A program made the translations under genes and the position numbers. Of a DNA stretch of 64,000 nucleotides, positions 9,119 to 18,950 are shown in pieces. Numbering within the stretch: the stretch's first letter is position 1; every line of letters begins with the position of its first letter. The stretch lies in contig WYBN01000012.1 of the NCBI GenBank assembly GCA_011525875.1, positions 1 through 64,000 on the forward strand, given 5' to 3'. The notes beneath the pieces were generated by a model. That model saw only the letters and a program-made list of their open reading frames with translations, was not told the origin of the DNA and did no database searches. This DNA comes from Melioribacteraceae bacterium (GTDB taxonomy: Bacteria; Bacteroidota; Ignavibacteria; Ignavibacteriales; Melioribacteraceae).

Positions 9119-12100
9119 ATGAGAATTAAATTTTATGTTACTCTTATCACGCTTTTTCTTCTTCCGCTCTTGGGCAGCCAGGCACAGCGTCTTGACGAAA
9201 ATGGTTTCCCGCTGTTAAAACAGCTTACGGAAGATGATGCTAAAAGAATTTTCGGGGATATGTATTCGCCCAAATTTTTCAAAACTTTAGGCGGCTCCCG
9301 CTTTATAAAAGAATCGATTATAAGCGGCAATAAAATTACTACTATAGTTTTTAATTACGGCTCTATATGCGCGCCGAACAGACTTGGCAACGTAGCAGAT
9401 CTTGTCTGGCAAGGGTTAGGTTACGGCTTTGAGTTTGGTCCGCTTGCCGCTGCAGAAGTGATTGATGATAGTCTGCAGCTTCTACAGATAGTATCAGATT
9501 CTTTCATTAGAACTTTTCAAGGTGACTACAGCCCTGACGGAACTGAAAAATGGGGATGGCTGCCAAAAGCCGGTTATGTAGATACTACGCAAAACGAAAT
9601 TGCCCGCCTAAATATCGGCGATTCGGATGGCGACGGCAAACCAGATTCATGGCCTGATCGATGGTATAGCCCGGGCGCTGGCAAATACATTTGGCCTGCA
9701 TTTTTGGGCGATATGGCAACAGCTCCAGATGAAGAAGTTTATTTTGTAGTTGATGATTTTACTAACAGAGAATTTCCATATACTCCCTCCCCAACAAAAC
9801 CGGATGTAAAAGGTTTAGGGCTTGATATGGAAGTGAGGATAATTCAGTTTAATAATCCTCTTGCTGAAGATATAATGTTCCTTGTTTATCAAGTTACAAA
9901 TGCGAGTGAAAAAACACTGGAGCGTGCCTATTTCGGTATGCATGGCGACCCGCACGTCGGCGGTCCTTCAGATTACAACGATGATATGGCTGGTTTCATC
10001 GATCCGTTTGGAAATTCACTGCAGCTATCTAATGTGCCCCAGAGGGCAAGAAATATGGTTTACGCTTGGGATGAAGATATGAAAGGTGACGGCGGAAGAC
10101 CAGCTGGTTATTTTGGCTGGAAATTCCTTGAATCGCCTTCAATTGATAACGACGGAATTGATAATGACGACGACGGTATTCTGGATGAATCGCCTTTTAA
10201 CAGCGCCGGAAATTTTATTGACGGCGTTAGTATTCCTCTTATTACACCAAACATTATTGATGTAGATAAATACACGGCTATATTCGGAGCCCCTAAACCA
10301 AGATGGGAAGGTGATGAAGACGGTGATTGGGATCCCGACAAAGATGATGTTGGCGTTGATGGCATTGGACCTGATTCACCAAACTATCCGGGTCCCGATT
10401 TTGGCGAAGGTGATGGAAGACCCACTCAGGGTTGGTATTTGGATTTAAATGAAAATAATATTTTCGATGCAGGGGAACCCATAAGCGAAGACAGAATTAC
10501 AAATTATAAATGGGCTGGTTCAGAACCGAATTTCGGATTAAGAGATATCTCGGAATCTGATCAGTTAGGACTTAGAAGTTTCAACGCGGCTGTTTACACC
10601 AATTCGCTTCCCAACGTACCGATGAATGATCCTTTGATGTGGGAATGGTTGTCTTCAGATACAATTAATACCGCTCAAGAACTTTTATCAGAACCGGGCG
10701 ACAACATATTTAATTTCGGTACAGGCCCTCTAAGTCTCGAACCCGGGGAGACGCAGAGATTTTCAATGGCGATTCTATTCGGTAACGATCTTCAGGAATT
10801 AATTCTCAACGCAGAAACTTCTACAAGAATTCTTGAAGCTGATTACCGCTTTGCACAGCCGCCCGTTAAGCCGATTGTTCATGCCGTGTCGGGTGATGGA
10901 AAAGTAACGCTTTACTGGGACACAAGGGCTGAAGAATCCGTTGACCCTCTCTCAGGCGAAAAAGATTTTCAGGGATATAAAATTTATAGAAGCCGCGATT
11001 ATACTTTCTCCGATGTATTTACTATTACAGACGGCAGAGGGAATAAATTTCTTGGCAGACCTTTCGAACAGGGAGGAATGCCTGCACAGTTCGACTTAGT
11101 TGATAATTATAAGGGTTATCATCCGGTTGAATATCAGGGAAGAGCGGTAAAATATTATTTGGGTGATAATACAGGGTTGGTTCACGAGTATGTTGACTCT
11201 TCGGTTACTAATGGTATTACTTACTATTATGCAGTGGTTGCTTACGACCACGGCACCGATGAAATCCCGCCAACCGAAACCCAGGCGGTTATTCTTAAAC
11301 ATCCCATCACCGGGGAACTGACATTCGAAACTAATACACTCCAGGTTACACCTAATCCTCTCGGTTTAGGAATTAAAAATGCTTTAGTTGGGATCGACGG
11401 GGTTCCGCGCCAGGTTAAAGGCAACTCAACCGGCGATATATCAATAAAAGTTTTGGATGATCTTCTTGTCCCGGATAAATTATTTGCAATTAAGTTTGAA
11501 GAGGACGATGTATACACCGTTCTTGATTCAACAGGAGTTACTGATGAGGTCACTTCCAAAGATACGGTGTTTGTTGATCTGAGCAAGACTAACGTGAAAG
11601 GCGAAAGCGTTCAAGTTTTTGACAAAGGCGGTAATCTCGTCCCTTCAAATAAATATTTTGTTAATGAAGTTTTCGGCAAGATAAGAGGGTTGAACAGCGG
11701 TGATTTCCCAATAGGCGAAAAATTTACCGTTAAATATCAATACTATCCTATTTATCAAAGCAGTAATTTAAACAACGAAGATTTCAATCCATCCTTTGAA
11801 GGCATGAAAATTTATGTGAAAAATTATGCGCTTGACCTTGACGAAGACAGATCGCAATGGGCTGATAATGTCGTTACAAATGTTCGGGATTCAGTGCTTT
11901 GGAGTCCATCGAATGCTGCATACTTAGGAAACCCGCACGTTCAGTACCGCGCCGACTGGGAGATCAGATGGAACGACCTTGATACTTTAGCAGATGGCAA
12001 ATGGAAAAACTTGAGTGACTCCACTATTGCCGTGCCGAGTTTCAAGCCGATCAAAGCTCCTTTCAAAATTTTTAATGTTTCGGAAGTTGATGCAAACGGC

Positions 12101-12757
12101 AGCTTCTTACCGGGTAATTTTTTGATTGTCGAACAATTACCTGGCACTAAAGACAACGGACAATGGGATTGGGGTGAACCAATTCTTCTCAGGCCAACCG
12201 CGGCTACGGGAGCTACTGTTTCTTATTATGTTAATTTCTTCCTGCCAAAAGATTCGCTGAAGATTACGGAAACTATCATCGATGATACGACAAGCGTATT
12301 TGATACGACTATCATTCCAATTGAGAAGAAACTGCCGAAAGCAGGCGATGTTTACCATATCAGAACATCAAAGCCGTTTAAGAAAGGCGATCTGTATGAG
12401 TTTGAGTCCGTATCGGCAAAATTCAACAAAGCCGCTGCAAAACCCAAACTCGATGATATTTATGTAGTGCCCAATCCTTACGTTGCTTATTCATTATCAG
12501 AGGAACCCGGACGGGCAGCATCGAAAAGAGGCGAAAGACAACTGCAGTTTAGAAATCTGCCGCCGCAATGTACAATCAGAATTTATACGGTTACAGGCGA
12601 ATTAGTTCAAACAATTAAAAAAGATGATTCAAGCAGTTTGGCGTATTGGGATTTACTTTCTTTTGAAGGGCAGCGGGTTGCATACGGTGTCTATATTTAT
12701 CACGTTGATGTGCCTGGCGTCGGAGAAAAGATAGGACGCTTAGCATTAATAAAATAA
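9119..12757 (+). CDS. Large T9SS-sorted surface protein with fibronectin-like domain
   Basis: This 1212-residue protein has a signal peptide (KFYVTLITLFLLPLLGSQAQ) and an AAGGAAA ribosome site. The middle has aspartate-rich stretches (DSDGDGKPDSWPDRW; IDNDGIDNDDDG) that look calcium-binding. A beta-sandwich module ends in LEPGETQRFSMAILFG, and a fibronectin-III-like domain begins GKVTLYWDTRAEESVD and continues to YYYAVVAYDHG. The tail is the VPNPY-type T9SS sorting domain (DDIYVVPNPYVAYS, then RIYTVTGELVQTI, GVYIYHVDVPG, GRLALIK). It is paralogous to the 913-residue protein at 49407 and occupies the same slot between receptor and PorV-like genes. It is possibly a surface ligand-capture partner of the receptor, standing in for a SusD; this is inference. 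Confidence 0.85.
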   Translation: MRIKFYVTLITLFLLPLLGSQAQRLDENGFPLLKQLTEDDAKRIFGDMYSPKFFKTLGGSRFIKESIISGNKITTIVFNYGSICAPNRLGNVADLVWQGLGYGFEFGPLAAAEVIDDSLQLLQIVSDSFIRTFQGDYSPDGTEKWGWLPKAGYVDTTQNEIARLNIGDSDGDGKPDSWPDRWYSPGAGKYIWPAFLGDMATAPDEEVYFVVDDFTNREFPYTPSPTKPDVKGLGLDMEVRIIQFNNPLAEDIMFLVYQVTNASEKTLERAYFGMHGDPHVGGPSDYNDDMAGFIDPFGNSLQLSNVPQRARNMVYAWDEDMKGDGGRPAGYFGWKFLESPSIDNDGIDNDDDGILDESPFNSAGNFIDGVSIPLITPNIIDVDKYTAIFGAPKPRWEGDEDGDWDPDKDDVGVDGIGPDSPNYPGPDFGEGDGRPTQGWYLDLNENNIFDAGEPISEDRITNYKWAGSEPNFGLRDISESDQLGLRSFNAAVYTNSLPNVPMNDPLMWEWLSSDTINTAQELLSEPGDNIFNFGTGPLSLEPGETQRFSMAILFGNDLQELILNAETSTRILEADYRFAQPPVKPIVHAVSGDGKVTLYWDTRAEESVDPLSGEKDFQGYKIYRSRDYTFSDVFTITDGRGNKFLGRPFEQGGMPAQFDLVDNYKGYHPVEYQGRAVKYYLGDNTGLVHEYVDSSVTNGITYYYAVVAYDHGTDEIPPTETQAVILKHPITGELTFETNTLQVTPNPLGLGIKNALVGIDGVPRQVKGNSTGDISIKVLDDLLVPDKLFAIKFEEDDVYTVLDSTGVTDEVTSKDTVFVDLSKTNVKGESVQVFDKGGNLVPSNKYFVNEVFGKIRGLNSGDFPIGEKFTVKYQYYPIYQSSNLNNEDFNPSFEGMKIYVKNYALDLDEDRSQWADNVVTNVRDSVLWSPSNAAYLGNPHVQYRADWEIRWNDLDTLADGKWKNLSDSTIAVPSFKPIKAPFKIFNVSEVDANGSFLPGNFLIVEQLPGTKDNGQWDWGEPILLRPTAATGATVSYYVNFFLPKDSLKITETIIDDTTSVFDTTIIPIEKKLPKAGDVYHIRTSKPFKKGDLYEFESVSAKFNKAAAKPKLDDIYVVPNPYVAYSLSEEPGRAASKRGERQLQFRNLPPQCTIRIYTVTGELVQTIKKDDSSSLAYWDLLSFEGQRVAYGVYIYHVDVPGVGEKIGRLALIK

Positions 12758-12802
12758 TAAATCCTAAACAGCTTGATTTGTTTATAACTAAGGAGTTTAT
12801 AA

Positions 12803-13840
12803 ATGAAAAGAAAAAATATAATACTTAATTCAGTTCTTATTTTGATGTTACTGTTTTCAAGTTCCTATGCACAGTTGTTCCGGAGCACCTCAAAAGTTGG
12901 AACCACCGCGGCTCAGTTCTTGAAAATTGCACCCGGGGCAAGATCAATTGCTATGGGTGATGCATTCACTGCGCTCGCCGATGATATTTATGCAATTTAT
13001 TATAATCCCGCCGGCGTTGCAAGAATGAATGGCAATACCGAGGTTTCATTTAACCACGCTGAGTGGCTTGCTGATATGACATATGACTTTGCTGCCGGGG
13101 CAATGAATCTTGGTGATTTTGGTGTAATCACAGCCAGCTTCACATCATTCTCCGTTCCGGAGGATTTAGTCAGAACATTTGAAAATCCAGAAGGCGACGG
13201 CAGAACTTGGGATGCCGCTTCCATAGCCGTGGGAATGGGATATGCTAAAAATCTTACCGATAGATTCTCAATTGGTTTTCAGGCAAAATATGTCCGCGAG
13301 AGGGTTTGGAATTCCAGCGCCAGCGCTTTCGCACTTGATGTTGGCACATTGTACCGCACACCATTTAATGATCTGATGATCGGGGCGGCTATCTCAAATT
13401 TCGGTTCGACTATGAAGCTTGATGGACGGGATATTCGTTTTAATCATGACCCGAATGATAATCTCGACACAGGTCCGAATAATATCCCTGCTTTGTACAG
13501 AACAGATGAGTTTGATCTTCCGCTGACTTTCAGAATAGGCTTGTCAATGAATGTTATGAACAACAGATACTTCAGAGCTACCGTTGCTGTGGATGCTGTT
13601 CATCCTAACGATAATACCGAATATATGAACAGCGGTCTTGAACTTGCTTACGATGAATTATTCTTCGTCAGAGCCGGTTACAAATCATTATTCAAAGATA
13701 ACAGCGAAGAGAGGTGGACTTACGGCTTCGGAATAAAATATGGCTTGCTCGATAATTTAAAAGTCTATATGAACTATGGTTATGCAAATTACCACCGTCT
13801 TGAAAATGTTCAGTTTATTGATATAGGATTAATATTCTAA
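12803..13840 (+). CDS. PorV/PorQ-like outer-membrane protein (UPF0164 family)
   Basis: This is a 345-residue outer-membrane barrel of the PorV/FadL-like type, with a signal peptide ending SSSYAQ and an AAGGAG ribosome site. The family signature follows the signal: AQFLKIAPGARSIAMGDAFT, ALADDIYAIYYNPAG, and later AVDAVHPNDNTEYMNSGLEL. PorV is the shuttle/attachment component that carries T9SS cargo at the outer membrane; several paralogues per genome are common in this lineage. Lying directly after a T9SS cargo gene suggests it serves that cargo. A perfect terminator follows at 13848. The paralogue at 52165 sits in the same position in the second cassette. Confidence 0.87.
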   Translation: MKRKNIILNSVLILMLLFSSSYAQLFRSTSKVGTTAAQFLKIAPGARSIAMGDAFTALADDIYAIYYNPAGVARMNGNTEVSFNHAEWLADMTYDFAAGAMNLGDFGVITASFTSFSVPEDLVRTFENPEGDGRTWDAASIAVGMGYAKNLTDRFSIGFQAKYVRERVWNSSASAFALDVGTLYRTPFNDLMIGAAISNFGSTMKLDGRDIRFNHDPNDNLDTGPNNIPALYRTDEFDLPLTFRIGLSMNVMNNRYFRATVAVDAVHPNDNTEYMNSGLELAYDELFFVRAGYKSLFKDNSEERWTYGFGIKYGLLDNLKVYMNYGYANYHRLENVQFIDIGLIF

Positions 13841-13847
13841 CTTAACT

Positions 13848-13880
13848 AAAAAGAGGAGTCATAGACTCCTCTTTTTTTTT
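13848..13880 (+). terminator. Rho-independent terminator closing the receptor cassette
   Basis: A perfect stem (AAAGAGGAGTC at 13850-13860 with GACTCCTCTTT at 13864-13874) has a three-base loop ATA and continues into an unbroken T run to 13880. It is among the strongest terminators in the window. The ATG of the next gene begins only three bases after the T run. Confidence 0.93.
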
Positions 13881-13883
13881 CTC

Positions 13884-14600
13884 ATGGCAGACAATCGATT
13901 TATCCTCCGCATAAACAAAAAACTTGTTGACCGATTCGGAATACCGAAGCGCAGCAATAAACTACCCGATCCTCTTGAGATGATAATTGCTACTATTCTC
14001 TCACAGAATACGAATGATAAAAATTCTTACAAAGCATTCTTGGAAATTAGATCATGTTATAAGAATTGGGATGAGGTAATTAATAAAGGTCAAAAAGTAT
14101 TAGCGCAAAAAATAAAAACTGCGGGTTTGTCCAAGCAAAAATCTGATGCGATAATCAACTTATTAGTTCGTTTAAAAAATGAATACGGATTCTTTTCGTT
14201 GAATCACATCAAAGAAAAAAATAATATCGCCGCTATTAACGAACTAACCTCCTTCAAAGGAGTCGGGGTCAAAACTGCAAGCTGTGTGCTTTTATTTTCG
14301 TTTGAAAGAGATATTTGCCCGGTTGATACCCATGTATTCAGGACTGTTAATAGAATTGGAGTAGTAAAGGAAAAGACTCCGGATAAAACTTTTTTTGCAT
14401 TAAACGTAAAATTTCCTCCGGGGATTGCTCATCAATTCCATACAAATTTAATAAGATTGGGCAGAGAAATTTGCAAACCGGCGAACCCCGCATGTTTTCA
14501 CTGCCCGCTTAAACGGATATGCCGCTATCCGCAAAAAAAAATGAGTGCAGCCAAAGAGTACAAATCAAATGATTTTTTTCTGCTCGATAATATCTCCTGA
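13884..14600 (+). CDS. nth: Endonuclease III-like DNA glycosylase
   Basis: This base-excision repair enzyme of 238 residues removes oxidised pyrimidines and cleaves the resulting abasic site. The helix-hairpin-helix LTSFKGVGVKTA carries catalytic Lys130, and the GPD-loop Asp148 lies in CPVDTHVFR. The C-terminal [4Fe-4S] loop is Cys197-x6-Cys204-x2-Cys207-x5-Cys213. All bifunctional-glycosylase residues are present. The ATG at 13884 starts three bases after a terminator's T tract, and no ribosome site fits between, so either the message is leaderless, the promoter lies inside the terminator, or some read-through feeds the gene using the stem's GAGGAG. The next in-frame ATG (13980) would remove conserved N-terminal sequence. 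Confidence 0.87.
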   Translation: MADNRFILRINKKLVDRFGIPKRSNKLPDPLEMIIATILSQNTNDKNSYKAFLEIRSCYKNWDEVINKGQKVLAQKIKTAGLSKQKSDAIINLLVRLKNEYGFFSLNHIKEKNNIAAINELTSFKGVGVKTASCVLLFSFERDICPVDTHVFRTVNRIGVVKEKTPDKTFFALNVKFPPGIAHQFHTNLIRLGREICKPANPACFHCPLKRICRYPQKKMSAAKEYKSNDFFLLDNIS

Positions 14601-14723
14601 AAACTTTTAATTTCTAAAAGGGCAGTGAAAATTCACGTTTCAGCCAAGCCTTATAATTTTTATTTTACTTCATTCTTCAGTATATTTTAACACTAATTCT
14701 AAATTTGGATAAGGCATATCTTT

Positions 14724-16127
14724 ATGGCGAAAAGATACGATTTAGCCGTTTTGGGCAGTGGTCCCGGCGGTTATACTGCAGCTATTAGAGCGTCGCAGCT
14801 TGGCTTTAAAACAGCAATAATTGAAAGAGATAATCTCGGCGGTATATGCCTTAACTGGGGATGTATACCGACAAAGTCACTTCTTAAAAATGCTGAATTG
14901 TTTGATATGATGAAGAATCATTCCGGGGCTTTCGGAATTAAAACAGAAGGCTTGAGCTACGATTTCGAGAAAATTATTAAGCGGAGCAGAAACGTTTCTG
15001 CAAAGGTTTCTAAAGGCGTTGAATATTTGATGAAGAAAAACAAAATTGATCATATAAAAGGATTCGGGAAGTTCGTTTCAGCGAAAGAAATAAATATATT
15101 CGACGGCGGCGGAAAACTTGTCGATACTATTAAGGCAAATCATGTTATCATCGCCACAGGGGCGTCACCAAAACAGATACCCTCAATTGAGGTTGATCAT
15201 AAAAACATAATTACGAGCACCGAGGCAATGTCATTAGAAAAACAACCGGGTGAGTTGATAATAATCGGCGCCGGCGCTATTGGAGTGGAATTTGCATATT
15301 TCTATAACGCGCTTGGCACAAAGGTAACTCTAATAGAAATGCTCGATTCCATTCTGCCCATTGAGGACAGCGAGTGTTCAAAAGTTGTTGAAAGCAATTT
15401 CAAAAAACGCGGCATCGAAATCTTTACTGGCGCAAAAGTTATTGAAGCTAAAGTAAGCGGTAAATCGGTCAAGGTCGTTATTGAGAAAGGCGGCGTTAAA
15501 ACTGAATTGAATGCCGAAAAAGTCTTGAATGCTATTGGCGTTTCAGGCAATATTGATGGATTCGGTTTAAAGGAAATCGGCGTAGAGACTGAGAAAGGGC
15601 ATATAAAGGTTGATAAGTCAAATTACCGGACAAATATTCAAGACGTTTACGCTATAGGTGACGTGATTGGCGCACCTTGGTTGGCTCACGTAGCCTCGGC
15701 TGAAGGCGTACACTGCGTGGAAAAAATAAAAGGAATTCAAAAACCCGACATTGACTACACAGCCGTTCCCGGCTGCACTTATTGCCAGCCGCAGGTGGCA
15801 AGCATTGGGTTGACTGAATCAAAAGCAAAGCAGCTTGGCTTGGAATTAAAAATCGGGAAATTCCCTTTCTCCGCCAGCGGGAAATCTGCCGCAATAGGCG
15901 AGCGCGAAGGGTTCGTTAAAATAATTTTTGATGCTAACTACGGCGAACTCCTCGGTGCGCACATTGTTGGGACTGAAGCAACGGAATTAATTGCCGAATT
16001 AACTCTCGCAAAAAAACTGGAAGCAACTTACGACTCAATAATAAATACAATTCATGCTCACCCGACATTGTCGGAAGCAATAATGGAAGCTGCAGCAAAT
16101 GCATACGGCGAAGCGCTCAACATTTAG
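14724..16127 (+). CDS. lpdA: Dihydrolipoyl dehydrogenase (E3)
   Basis: This FAD flavoprotein of 467 residues reoxidises dihydrolipoamide with NAD+. Its FAD motif is LGSGPGGYTAA, the redox disulfide is Cys42/Cys47 in GGICLNWGCIPTKS, the NAD-binding motif is IIGAGAIGVEFA, a YAIGDVIG FAD segment follows, and the C-terminal catalytic dyad lies in HAHPTLSEA. It is the first gene of a run with lipB, fused E1, E2 and lipA, so it very probably serves that complex. Its 3' end overlaps lipB by up to 29 bases, suggesting translational coupling. Confidence 0.95.
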   Translation: MAKRYDLAVLGSGPGGYTAAIRASQLGFKTAIIERDNLGGICLNWGCIPTKSLLKNAELFDMMKNHSGAFGIKTEGLSYDFEKIIKRSRNVSAKVSKGVEYLMKKNKIDHIKGFGKFVSAKEINIFDGGGKLVDTIKANHVIIATGASPKQIPSIEVDHKNIITSTEAMSLEKQPGELIIIGAGAIGVEFAYFYNALGTKVTLIEMLDSILPIEDSECSKVVESNFKKRGIEIFTGAKVIEAKVSGKSVKVVIEKGGVKTELNAEKVLNAIGVSGNIDGFGLKEIGVETEKGHIKVDKSNYRTNIQDVYAIGDVIGAPWLAHVASAEGVHCVEKIKGIQKPDIDYTAVPGCTYCQPQVASIGLTESKAKQLGLELKIGKFPFSASGKSAAIGEREGFVKIIFDANYGELLGAHIVGTEATELIAELTLAKKLEATYDSIINTIHAHPTLSEAIMEAAANAYGEALNI

Positions 16128-16824
16128 AAAATTTGAGTTTTTGAAAATAGATGTTTTGGAATACCAAGCTGCATGGGATTTTCAAAAACTACTTTTTGAA
16201 AAACGCGTTAAGAATGAAATAAATGACTTACTTATTCTTCTTGAACATCCCCATACCTATACATTGGGGAAAATCGCAGATAAAAATAATTTGCTGGGCG
16301 ATGAAAACTATTTACGCGAAAAAAATGTTTCTGTTTTTGAGATTGATAGAGGTGGGGATATTACTTATCATGGTCCTGGGCAGGTTGTAGGTTACCCGAT
16401 AATCAACCTGAAAGAATGGAAAACCGACACGCACTTATACTTGCGGGGTCTCGAAGATGTTGTAATAAATGTTTGTAAGCAATATGGACTCAATCCTTCA
16501 AGGAAAAATAATCTCACTGGTGTTTGGATTGACGACCGAAAAATTTGCGCCATAGGTATAAAAGTAAGCCGCTGGGTGACAATGCACGGTTTCGCTTTCA
16601 ATGTAACAACAGATCTATCATATTTCAGCGGAATTATTCCCTGCGGTATTAAAAATAAATTTGTTACATCGCTTCAAAAAGAACTGGGAAAAGAGGTTGA
16701 TATTGACGAGGTCAAAGAAAAAATTCTGGATTCATTCAAAGAAGTTTTTGATTACGATAAATACGTTCAAGCAAATGAATCAGAATTTCAAGATTTAATC
16801 GTTGAAAAAGAAAAAGGAATTTGA
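16099..16824 (+). CDS. lipB: Octanoyl-(acyl carrier protein):protein transferase
   Basis: LipB moves octanoate from acyl carrier protein to the lipoyl-domain lysine, the first step of endogenous lipoylation. The signature lies at residues 84-101 (RGGDITYHGPGQVVGYPI), with catalytic Lys148 in DDRKICAIGIK and Cys182 in IIPCGI; both residues of the Cys-Lys dyad are present. ATG 16099 gives 241 residues and lies inside lpd; an in-frame TTG at 16141, just past the lpd stop, is an alternative that keeps the conserved core. The stop overlaps the next ATG by one base. Presence of lipB with lipA and the lipoyl-bearing E2 in one cluster makes a self-contained unit. Confidence 0.93.
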   Translation: MHTAKRSTFRKFEFLKIDVLEYQAAWDFQKLLFEKRVKNEINDLLILLEHPHTYTLGKIADKNNLLGDENYLREKNVSVFEIDRGGDITYHGPGQVVGYPIINLKEWKTDTHLYLRGLEDVVINVCKQYGLNPSRKNNLTGVWIDDRKICAIGIKVSRWVTMHGFAFNVTTDLSYFSGIIPCGIKNKFVTSLQKELGKEVDIDEVKEKILDSFKEVFDYDKYVQANESEFQDLIVEKEKGI

Positions 16825-18914
16825 TGAACAGAGAACATAAAATTGAATTTAATGAAAAAGAAATTTCAAAGGAGAAAGCCCCCACCGGTAAAATTGGCTC
16901 GCTCGGAGGATTGACAAAAGAAGAACTGATGAAAATTCTTAGAATCATGCTTCTCTCTCGTGAAATTGACTTGAAAATAATGAAACTTCTCCGCCAGGGG
17001 AAATCATTTTTTTATTTATCAGCCGGAGGGCACGAAGCTATACAAGTTGCTGTTGCATCTGCTTTGAAACCAGGATACGATTGGGCTTTCCCATATTATC
17101 GCGATATGACACTCATGCTGACACTGGGAGTTAAACCCGAAGAAATATTTCTTCACATGCTGGCGAAAGCTGACGATCCCATGACAGGCGGAAGACAAAT
17201 GCCCAACCACTGGGGTTCAAAAGAATACAACGTTCCGACTCAATCGAGTCCAACAGGAACTCAATTCTTACAGGCGGTAGGCACCGCTCTTGCTAACCGA
17301 AAGCTGGGTATTGATGCTGTAACATATGTGAGCAGCGGCGAAGGAACAACGAGTGAAGGGGAATTTCATGAAGCTATTAATTGGGCATCCCGCGAAAAAC
17401 TTCCCGTAATATTTGTCATTCAGAACAATAGATGGGCTATCTCGGTGCCTGTTGAACAGCAGACTGCCGGGAAAAATTCTTCCATTACCGAAATGATGAA
17501 AGGTTATGAAAACCTTCTAAGATTAAATGTTGACGGCACGGATTTTCTTGCTTCGAATGCAATGGCTCATTCAGCCGTCAAATATGCCCGCCAGGGAAAA
17601 GGACCTGTATTAATCGAAGCAGATGTAGTAAGACTATTCTCACATTCTTCGTCGGACGATCAAAAAAAATATAGAGACCATGACGATCTCAAAAGTGATC
17701 TTTCAAAAGACCCGATAATAAATTTTTCGCGCTTGCTCGTTAAAAAGGGAATATTAACCGACCTTGCTTACGAGGAGTTTAAGAAAGAAATTGTAAATCA
17801 CGTCAACGAAGCCGCCGAATGGGCTCTTTCCAAAACCGATCCGGATGCGTCAACTGCGGGAAAATTTGTGTTTGACGAAAGCGGCACAATGGAGCGATTG
17901 GAATATGAGGCTTCCGTTCCCTCGGGGAAAAATATTGTGATGGTTGATGCAATAAACCATGCGCTCCGCGAAGAAATGGAAAAGAATGATAAGATTTATA
18001 TTTTCGGTGAAGATGTTGCAGATAAAAAAGGCGGAGTATTTTCGGCTACAAAAAATTTATCCTCTCAATTCGGTAACGACCGGGTTTTTAATGCACCGTT
18101 AGCGGAAGCGTCAATAGTCGGCGTTGGTATCGGCATGGCGCTCGCAGGGTTAAAGCCCTGTGCGGAGATACAATTCGGTGATTATATTTGGCCCGCATTT
18201 ATGCAGATAAGAGACGAACTGGTTATGTACCGTTACCGTTCGAATAATCTCTTCGAATCGCCGCTTGTGATAAGGGTTCCTGTAGGTGGTTTTATTCACG
18301 GCGGATTATACCATAGTCAAAACATCGAAGCATTTTTTGCCCACATGCCGGGACTTTATATCGCTTATCCATCAAATGCCGCCGATGCCAAGGGTTTATT
18401 GAAGACTGCTTTAAGGATTAAAGACCCTGTTTTGTTTTTAGAGCACAAGGGTTTGTACAGACAGAGTTATGCTACATCGCCTGAGCCTGATTCAGATTAT
18501 CTGCTGCCTTACGGCAAAGCGAACATGATAGCCGAGGGTAATGATTTGACAATTGTAACTTACGGTGCAATGGTTCATGAAAGTAATTTTGCTATTAAAA
18601 AACTTAATGCTGAAGGATATGGGATAGACCTTATTGATATCAGAACCATATTCCCGCTTGACGAAGTGATGATATTTAATTCGGTGAAGAAAACAGGCAA
18701 AGTCATCGTAATACATGAAGATAGCCTGACCGGTGGATTCGGGGCTGAAATTTCAGCGCGAATTGCCGAACATTGTTTCGAATATCTTGACGCGCCTGTT
18801 CGAAGACTGGCTGCTAAAGATACTCCGATTCCATATCACCCGAATCTTGAAAGAGCTGTTCTGCCGAATAGAGATAAGATTTATCTCACGCTGAAAGAGT
18901 TGCTCGCTTATTAA
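16824..18914 (+). CDS. 2-oxoacid dehydrogenase E1, fused alpha and beta subunits
   Basis: This thiamine-diphosphate-dependent decarboxylase of 696 residues has the alpha part at about 30-350 and the beta part from about 370 onward, joined in one chain. The alpha part shows GGHEAIQVAVA, FPYYRDM and the TPP/Mg motif SSGEGTTSEGEFHEAINWA with QNNRWAIS. The beta part shows IYIFGEDVADKKGGVFSATK, the APLAEASIVGVGIGMAL segment and the VIHEDSLTGGFGAE C-terminal region. Such fused E1 proteins are usually annotated as branched-chain 2-oxoacid (2-oxoisovalerate) dehydrogenase; pyruvate or acetoin as substrate cannot be excluded. Start is ATG 16824 with AAGGA six bases upstream, overlapping the lipB stop. 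It works with E2 at 18951 and Lpd at 14724. Confidence 0.9.
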   Translation: MNREHKIEFNEKEISKEKAPTGKIGSLGGLTKEELMKILRIMLLSREIDLKIMKLLRQGKSFFYLSAGGHEAIQVAVASALKPGYDWAFPYYRDMTLMLTLGVKPEEIFLHMLAKADDPMTGGRQMPNHWGSKEYNVPTQSSPTGTQFLQAVGTALANRKLGIDAVTYVSSGEGTTSEGEFHEAINWASREKLPVIFVIQNNRWAISVPVEQQTAGKNSSITEMMKGYENLLRLNVDGTDFLASNAMAHSAVKYARQGKGPVLIEADVVRLFSHSSSDDQKKYRDHDDLKSDLSKDPIINFSRLLVKKGILTDLAYEEFKKEIVNHVNEAAEWALSKTDPDASTAGKFVFDESGTMERLEYEASVPSGKNIVMVDAINHALREEMEKNDKIYIFGEDVADKKGGVFSATKNLSSQFGNDRVFNAPLAEASIVGVGIGMALAGLKPCAEIQFGDYIWPAFMQIRDELVMYRYRSNNLFESPLVIRVPVGGFIHGGLYHSQNIEAFFAHMPGLYIAYPSNAADAKGLLKTALRIKDPVLFLEHKGLYRQSYATSPEPDSDYLLPYGKANMIAEGNDLTIVTYGAMVHESNFAIKKLNAEGYGIDLIDIRTIFPLDEVMIFNSVKKTGKVIVIHEDSLTGGFGAEISARIAEHCFEYLDAPVRRLAAKDTPIPYHPNLERAVLPNRDKIYLTLKELLAY

Positions 18915-18950
18915 TATTTAATATGTATAAAAGAAAAATTGGGAGAGAAA

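Noticed and set aside
9600..10400. Dockerin domain suggested by aspartate-rich DSDGDGKPDS and IDNDGIDNDDDG stretches
   Set aside because: No paired 22-residue dockerin repeat with the expected helix is visible; the stretches fit thrombospondin-3-like or generic calcium-binding loops of T9SS cargo.
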